DNA from: Clarkia xantiana subsp. parviflora
Lineage: Eukaryota > Streptophyta > Magnoliopsida > Myrtales > Onagraceae
Direction of reading: 5' to 3'
NCBI GenBank assembly: GCA_036873135.1
Contig: JAPTYO010000013.1
Location: forward strand, 23,061,901 to 23,125,900
Length of the DNA: 64,000 nucleotides
Shown in pieces: positions 57,781 through 64,000 of the stretch. The notes under the pieces were generated by a model. The model did no database searches. It had not been told where the DNA came from and saw only the letters and a program-made list of their open reading frames with translations. Each line of letters begins with the position of its first letter. The first letter of the stretch is position 1. The position numbers were made by a program, and so were the translations under genes.

Positions 57781-60115
57781 TCAACCTGACCCAACGTCAG
57801 GAGCACCAGAACCAAAGGCGTCAGTCATAAAAACATCTTGCGCAGGGCCTTTGAAAGTACCACGGCGATCATCACCAACAGGGACGGACACCTGTCCCGT
57901 CAAACCACTCGTTCCACCGCCCGCTCGGATCCCCGCAATAGCCCCAAGGGCATAGCCAGTATATGGACCAGCACTCTGGAAAGGAAAATCAGGGGCAAGA
58001 GAGTATACCCTCCTGAAGTAATCCACAGAGAAGGACTCCATGCGATCATCACGTGCCTTCTCGAGAAGCTTTGGGTAATCAGCCGTAGTAGGAAACTCAA
58101 TCATCCCAAGCTGATCACCCAGGGCAACGTGAGACTCCTTGGTGTCCCTCAGCGCCACAGCATGCGCCTCCTCATCGACCTTCTCCTGGCGCAGTAGGGC
58201 AAATAGCTCCGCCTCCAGCTGAGACGCACAATCCTGACTTCCCTTGAGATCAGCGGAAGCCTTGGAAGAAGCATCTGTATGTGCGCGCGCCTTCTCCCTC
58301 AACACAACAACATCCTGAGACAAGTGCTCATGACGATCCTGCAGACCCCTCGTCTCCTCAACAAGCTCGACAACAAAGGAGGAAAGGTTGGTCATCACGG
58401 CATTCACCTGCAACAACAACACAAGCACATCACACACAAAGAAGCCAGACAAACGTGATAGACCCAACATAAAAGGAAAACAACATACAGGAGCAAAGCG
58501 CGCGAGCGAGTCCTCGACACATTTCAGCGCAGCCTCAGGGTCCCGGGGACACGTCTTGCGGTCAGCCGGCGGAACAGACCGCTGAACCACACGCACACCA
58601 ACAGCAGGTGTGCTCAGGGAAACATCCTTGGGAAAACGGACAGTAGACTGAGAATACGGAGCCCACTCATTCCCAGACACATCCCGATCAAGCCGGCAAA
58701 TCAAATCAGACTTGCGGAGAGCCGGAGGAGTAGGAACAACTACACATCAAAAGCAAACACATTAGGAGAAGGCAAACCATACCAATACAACAAGAAGTCA
58801 ACCACAGTCACCTGCCAAGGGAGGCAACTCCACTGAACGCCCGCTCCCCGACCGGGGGACAGGCATGGTCGAATCTGCATACATAGGCCCTTTCCCTTTG
58901 TCACAGGAAGGAGCAAGAGGCATGCCGGCAGATGTCAACCTCCTAGGATCGCTCGGGAAACGAACGTCAGCATCATGCTCCCCGACAGGTACAACTCCCC
59001 CCGCCGTCGGGAATTCCAAGCCTACAAAGACGACCACAAAAAGACCATTAACATGTTAGCATGGGAAAAATCTCAACAAAACCTTTAAAAGGCACAAGTC
59101 CCATACCCGGGCCAACAGGAAGAGTATCGTCTAGGCCGGGAACAATCTGAGAAGACCCGCCTGCAACTCCACCCTGTAAACAGGGGCGTCTGTTAAGAAA
59201 CCAACCTACAAGGAAACAAGAGCAGATGTTACAAAACTTCAAAACATACCAACTCCTCCCCCGAAGGACGTACGTGAATGCCCGCCGCGAGCAGCTCGGC
59301 GTCAGAAGCACGATAAAGGGGGCTGTACTCCCCCGCCTTATTCGCCGCGTGGATCTTCTTCAAAGCGACCTTATCTCTATCGGAGAACTCCTGAAAGCGT
59401 GGAACGGGATCGGCATCCAATATGTGAGAAGTCGTCCAAGTCGTGCCCGCATCCTTTATAAAGAAGTACTGACACTTCCATTTATTCTGGGAAGTGTCCG
59501 ACCGTTCACAAAATCGCGCTTCAGTATTCCACCCCGCCCTGCGCAAGCCAAGGGAAGAAAATCCCTTTTCGGTCATATGAGGCCAACGCAAGCTGAAGGT
59601 GCACATCCCAGACTCGTCTGCCTTACCCAGGCGGTAGAAGGCTCGAAACAGCACTATCGAGTAGTCCCAGGAGTTTAGATGACATTGCACCCGAAAACAC
59701 GTCCAAGCTCTAAACCCTGGTGGGGTAATAGAGATGGGAGAAATCCTATAATATCGACAAAGGCGGACCAGATCCTGACAGTAGGGGAACCGCAGCCCTT
59801 CTCGAAACTGTGAAAGGTAGACTGCCTCGTACTCAGCTGGAGGAACGGTGGGCCGACCAAACTCAACCCCCTTTACAACATCCCAAGGATACAAAACCTC
59901 TAGGCCGGGACACCAGCCCCGGGTCGAGACATAGAGGTCAAACTTGGAACGTGGAAGCTTGTTGGGAAAAAAAATACCTGAGTCTTCTCTAGTATCACGC
60001 GGTCACCCGACGGCCCCAAAAGTACACCACTTCGAGACCCAGAATCGGAATCCATGGTGCCCTCATCAACCTCTCCCTCAAAGTTATCCGAAACAAAAGG
60101 ATGAGACTTACTCAT
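57781..60115 (-). CDS. Antisense six-exon gene inside Z (Tat-type antisense ORF)
   Basis: On the minus strand, exons 60115-59978, 59897-59250, 59173-59107, 59021-58812, 58739-58489 and 58407-57781 join with consistent phase into about 646 codons without a stop. Donors are GTAT or GTGACT; introns are 72-84 bp; acceptors such as tttacag, tttgtag, gtgtag and ttgcag are clear. Intron 1 has a weak acceptor (ctagag) and is the least certain. Exon 2 (YLSQFREGLRFPYCQDLVRL, RISPISITPPGFRAW) resembles the putative gypsy-type transposon domain (Transposase_28-like, from memory). Exon 6 opens with a probable coiled coil (LVEETRGLQDRHEHLSQDV, then Ala/Glu-rich), and ends in ADYPKLLEKARDDR...FRRVYSLAPDFPF. 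Such antisense genes are known from Tat elements; their function is unknown. The splice model is my reconstruction. Confidence 0.72.
58408..58488 (-). other. Intron 5 of the antisense gene
   Basis: On the minus strand it starts GTATGTTG and ends TTGTTGTTGCAG, 81 nt, between APexon and VNAVMTN. It is the clearest of the five introns; the reading frame passes through without a stop, so only the protein context and splice sites reveal it. Confidence 0.7.
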
Positions 60116-62006
60116 TGTGCGAAGAAGCAGAAACCGTTTCCTATCAGGAACACTCTAAATATCAAAGTCGTGCGCCTGCAAGCCCGTCAACCAAGCCCTG
60201 CAAAAACCATACACAACTCAATCAAAAACCAAGGCAACACATCAACCACATTCATCAAATTCCTTTGCAAGGATATCCAACCCAACGGACCAACTGTCCG
60301 CGAGCAAACAGCTAGGGACCCTCCCGCTCGGGAGTCAAAAAATCCTTACGCTCATCAAAGGCCTAGGCCACCTACTAATCAAATTTTCATACATTTGTGC
60401 AATGTGACACAGGGATTCAAGCGCTCTACAAAGCGACAAGTTCAAGAGCTAAAGAAATCAAAGACATGCAAAGTTGGTTATAATTACCAAAATGCCATCC
60501 GACCACATTTCGATCAAATTTTATCCCCAAAACGGCTCAAGGCTCCGGGGGCACATACAAGCAGATCAAATGCACTTAAGCAAGCCTATTACATGTCACG
60601 GGGAGACTTACTCTTCCCCGAGCAATCCGAAGAACACTCGGATCAACTAAGCCACTAATGAACGCGAACTACCAAGCAATCATCTAAACTCCGGGGGCAT
60701 GGTTATCCACTCACAAACAATCAAGGGGGCATTATCACCATAGGGGACATCATATCAAGCCACCCGTATCAAGATACAAAGGGTCGAACTTTTCGCTCGA
60801 ATAAGTCCAACTTTGAACCTCCACGATTCCCCCCCCCCCCCCGGGTGGTCGGAACCTAGGGACCTCTTCACAAAGGGAGTTCACTATCCTTAACTCTATC
60901 TATCTACATTTAGAGCTTAGCCAAAAACAAGTTTTGAAAATCAAGCCAAAATTTCACTTAGGCATTTCATCAAACACCTACCATGCACCTTATTGAAATT
61001 CAAAATGTGCAGCCCTAAAGGTCTAATTAACATCAAGAGAAAGGAGGGGAGGACGTTACCAATCGATACTCGACAATAAGGACGCGAAAACGGGTCGAAT
61101 CGAGCTCGAAATCGACCCGCAAATGATGCAGCCGCCGTCCGCTACCGCCGCCGCTCCCGCCGCTGTCGCCGCCGCCTCGCCGCCGCTGGGCCGCCCTGAC
61201 CTCGCCGGTGGTACTCCTGGTGGTGGCCGGCCGAAATGGGGTCTCACTAGCACCCTAAAGTGAATTCCTAAAATCACTACCTTAGCCCCTCCAAAACTCT
61301 CACCACAACCAATTCAAATGTTGATAGTTTTATAAACTATCATGAAGGAGGTGGACTACACAACACAGTAAGTACCATACATCCAAGAGGTATACTCTCA
61401 TCCACCCTTCATTTTTAAAATTGTTGATAGCTTGGGTTTTCACCATCAAATGACTTAGCTAAATTTAACTAAGTCATTTCAAATGGTTTCAACTTTTTGA
61501 AAACACTATGTTTATGATTTTTCGCATTACGCCCGTCACATGTGATTTTCCAAACCCGGCATTGCGTCATTCACTAAAACTGTCGCCTCGCCGTCAAGAC
61601 GGCCGTCTCGGACGACGGGCTCCCGGAAACCATCATACTGCATGAAAAACGTTTTGCCAAAATTTTCATGATTTATTATCATTTTGGTACAATTAGTCAT
61701 AACAAGAGCATTCCATGTTTATTTGATCACCTGGCAAACCCGAAAGATTTCATGTGCGCTCGCGCCTTAATTCTCCAAACAATCACATTTTCCATATTAC
61801 TTGTAGTCCGTTGTGCTACTAACCCTTTGTGCAGTTGTCAAGCATGACCACCTCAAAAAACTAAGACATGGAATTCGCCTGAGCCGCGCGTATCCACCCT
61901 AGGTAGGTCAAAACTCAAGGTGAGCAGACGACCCGAATCACGCGTATACCCTATCTTAGAATAGAGTTAAACAAAGGTCAAGCCGTTATTTAACTCGGGG
62001 GCAAGT
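60116..62006. other. Z 3' untranslated region, promoter side of the antisense gene
   Basis: No supported sense gene; the plus-strand frame at 60101-60658 has no domain. Contains a C run at about 60828-60842 and a gccgcc-rich patch at 61128-61200. cgaatcacgcgtataccc near 61935 resembles tatacgcatgattcggg at the LTR start in inverse orientation. The antisense gene promoter should lie here. Confidence 0.55.
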
Positions 62007-62763
62007 GATGGATATACGCATGATTCGGGCTCGATCTTAATTATTCGGACCTCATACACGCGCAAGACCCTTTACGATTCCCCAATTTCGAGCTAACCGG
62101 GGGAAACCGGGCAAGTCGCGAACTTGCCCGACATCCCCGGGGGGCTTACCCGGAATTTCCGGGTAAGCTCAACACCCGGGGGGTGTCGCGTACACCCCCC
62201 ATTTCGTCCCGAACGTATAGGAGACTCGATTTTTAACTAACTCCTATGTGTCCGAGACCTATGTTTTAAAGGCGCGCGCGTCCCGCTCGTGACAGCCGCC
62301 CGAGACGCGCGTCAGAGTCCTTTTCCCAAAGCTCTCCCCTGCATCCCGGTTCACATTTCCACATCAAACCGGGTCAAAACCGGTTTACGGTCCAAGGTTG
62401 CCTATAAATAGCCACCTTGGGGGTAAACATTTTCAAGTCATTTTTCGAAGTCACTTTGGGGGAGAATGGGAAAAGCTCTGACCTCTCTCTAGAAAACCCT
62501 CTCTTTCTCTCTCTAGAAACCGACTAATGTTGATCGTCGGAGCGAGCGCACCAAGCACCCCCCCTCTCCACGGGGACTGCTTGGTAATGCTCCTTTCGCA
62601 GGTGCAGACAGACGATCTTCCAGAGAGCCCAAAGGACTTACCGTCGTTCAGAAGACGAAGCTAAGGCCCGCACGCGACTTTAGAGAACGGACTTGGCTCG
62701 CACCCAACCCGAAGACTTCGACGAGTTATTCAGCGGGCAATCCGCAATAACTTGGTCGAAACA
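62007..62763 (+). mobile_element. 3' LTR of Z
   Basis: 757 bp. Compared with the 5' LTR I see about four substitutions and four short indels (e.g. gtaagc for gtgagc near 62170, atcaaacc for atcgaacc near 62364). Confidence 0.93.
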
Positions 62764-63535
62764 ATATACACAATTATTATCAAATATCGAACTAGTCTAA
62801 GACTAAATGTAATTCTTAACTCTTAATTTAAAACGAAATCTAAAAATATCAAAATTATTAAACATGCTCAAATTTATACAAAACACAACATAAATTTAAC
62901 ATATATACATGATTTACCCAATCAAAATTTAACCAATTATATTTAAAATATTTAATTAACTATAACATGGTAATAAATTAACATAAATAAAATAATAAAT
63001 AACTAAATAAATAAGATATTAATATAATAATATAGTATAATATTTAAATAAATAAAGGTTTTTTTTTAAATAAAGCACAAAATGACAAAATTCGCACGAA
63101 TCCCAAAAAAAGTAGTCTATTATTTTCTGATGTGTTTTTCTGTCTTTTACAATGTAACCTAGACCCCTATTTATATAAAAAACCTAGTCTAGATTACAGA
63201 TAAAATTTAAATAAAAAAATGCTAACAGATAATTATTCTAGAGAATATTCCTAAGGATATTTATCTTTACAGATAGTTATTTTTTTGAATAAAAAATAAT
63301 ATCTGGAGATAAATATCTTACAGATAATTTTCTAAAATAAAAAAATAATTATTATATATATATTTTTAAATATTCCGAAAATATTAAATAAATTCGAAAT
63401 AATTTAAAATATATTTTATAATAATTTCCCTAATGTGCCCTTGAGCATTTTTGGAGACTTTGTGGCTTGACGCGTCCGGAATTTGACGTATCATGTGTAA
63501 CGTCGTTACGTCCGGGTCAAAATCGAGTGTTTACA
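62764..63535 (-). mobile_element. 5' LTR of Y, outer part
   Basis: Continues the Y LTR interrupted at 51985; aligns with 44560-45334 and ends gtgtttaca before the TSD gtttc. Confidence 0.9.
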
Positions 63536-63567
63536 GTTTCCGTAGTAGTCAACCCCGTAATCCAACA
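63536..63567 (+). mobile_element. 5' LTR of element X, resumed end
   Basis: After the TSD copy, cgtagtagtcaaccccgtaa and tccaaca complete the X LTR, matching the same stretch in copy V (43409-43440). Confidence 0.85.
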
Positions 63568-63568
63568 G

Positions 63569-64000
63569 TGGTATCAGAGCCCGTGTTAGAAGTTCTTGAT
63601 TTTGATAAATTGGTGTTCTTGATTTTTAAAGGTGATGGCCGAAATTTTAAAGAGTGAAAATTTAAAATTTCCGATTTTTAAAATTGTTAGGGCCGAAATT
63701 TTCATGATGTTTCTTAGTAAAATTTGATGTTCATGATCTTCAAGAATAAGTGGATTTTTTTTTTTTTTATCAAAATCAAACATTGTACTGTAGATCTTAT
63801 TAAAATTTGATCTTGAAATTTGACCATTTGTTTTCAATTTGGTGTTTTTCGGCCGAACCCTAATGAGATTTACAAGGTAAATTTTTTAATTTCTTAGACA
63901 CCAAGTTAAAAGTTTCGGCCAAAATTTTTAAGATTATTGTTTACCATATTTTAATTTTATTAAATGTAACAATATATCTATAATTGGAAACATAAGGATA
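63569..64000 (+). mobile_element. Element X: PBS and start of interior, runs out of the window
   Basis: tggtatcagagcc at 63569-63581 is an initiator tRNA-Met PBS one base after the LTR. The following AT-rich DNA with repeated ggccgaaatttt motifs is leader-like; no gag is reached before the window ends. The minus-strand ORF at 63586 has no domain. Confidence 0.75.

Larger units (their letters stand above)
51986..62763 (+). mobile_element. Element Z: Tat-like gypsy element without pol, plus orientation
   Basis: 10.78 kb with LTRs 51986-52743 and 62007-62763 and an exact TSD atata (51981-51985, 62764-62768). PBS tggcgccgtctgcgg starts at 52746 and the PPT aactcgggggcaag abuts the 3' LTR. The interior holds gag, protease plus a second gag C-terminal half, a 131-bp repeat array, and an antisense multi-exon gene. 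No reverse transcriptase, RNase H or integrase was found. LTRs differ at only a few bases and short indels, so insertion was recent. An antisense extra gene is characteristic of the Tat lineage. Confidence 0.93.
44237..63535 (-). mobile_element. Element Y: non-coding Tat/Ogre-like LTR retrotransposon, minus orientation
   Basis: 3' LTR 44237-45334; 5' LTR 51661-51985 plus 62764-63535 (split by Z). Exact TSD gtttc at 44232-44236 and 63536-63540. The PPT (aaagaggggaaaat on the minus strand) adjoins the 3' LTR at 45335-45348. The PBS tggcgactctgctgggg on the minus strand lies next to the 5' LTR. Without Z it is about 8.5 kb. The interior has no gag or pol domain and consists mostly of three tandem-repeat fields, so it is a LARD-like derivative. 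The PBS type resembles that of Ogre/Tat elements, from memory. Confidence 0.9.

Noticed and set aside
60101..60658. 185-codon plus-strand ORF in the Z 3' region
   Set aside because: No conserved motif, low-complexity composition, and position in the untranslated region near the antisense gene's start.

Overview
The window is plant nuclear DNA, most likely from a eudicot. It is AT-rich, carries one intron-poor host gene of an angiosperm-specific family, and is otherwise filled with plant transposable elements: Ty3/gypsy, Ty1/copia, L1-type LINE, tRNA-derived SINE, hAT, Mutator-like and Helitron. I cannot name the species. I found no rRNA or tRNA gene and no CRISPR array.

Layout. 1-1.9 kb: end of an LTR element with a 33-bp tandem array, then a primer-binding site (PBS) and polypurine tract (PPT) very close together, and a short LTR. 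2.6-4.6 kb: a tandem duplication hit by a MITE and by a 605-bp Mutator-like foldback element with a 9-bp target-site duplication (TSD). 4.6-6.4 kb: a Harbinger-like candidate with a hAT-like element inside. 7.6-10.1 kb: foldback, degenerate repeats and tRNA-derived SINE copies. 10.2-13.8 kb: the only clear host gene, an OXS2/TZF7-type ankyrin plus CCCH zinc-finger protein, with a probable 5' UTR intron and a leader uORF. 14.2-15.2 kb: a hAT-like element nested in another. 15.9-23.05 kb: a near full-length but decayed LINE on the minus strand.

23.5-29.5 kb is a young non-coding LTR element (LARD), LTRs differing at one base, 5-bp TSD, carrying repeated small hairpins whose stems covary. 29.6-33.7 kb is bounded by two outward-facing Helitron-type 3' ends (GC hairpin plus CTAG) and contains a 505-bp tandem duplication. 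33.7-40 kb is mostly AT-rich, with a truncated LINE end and LTR-like pieces. 40.2-41.8 kb holds copia gag and RT-RNase H remnants.

43.4-64 kb is a nest with exact TSDs at two levels. An LTR (X) was interrupted by a non-coding Tat/Ogre-like element (Y, TSD GTTTC), whose 5' LTR was interrupted by a Tat-like element (Z, 10.8 kb, TSD ATATA). Z has a gag frame with one stop and one frameshift, an open protease ORF fused to a second gag C-terminal half, no reverse transcriptase or integrase, an 8-unit 131-bp hairpin array, and an antisense gene readable as six exons with phase-consistent GT-AG introns (about 646 codons). That gene and the LARD hairpins are the most interesting signals here.
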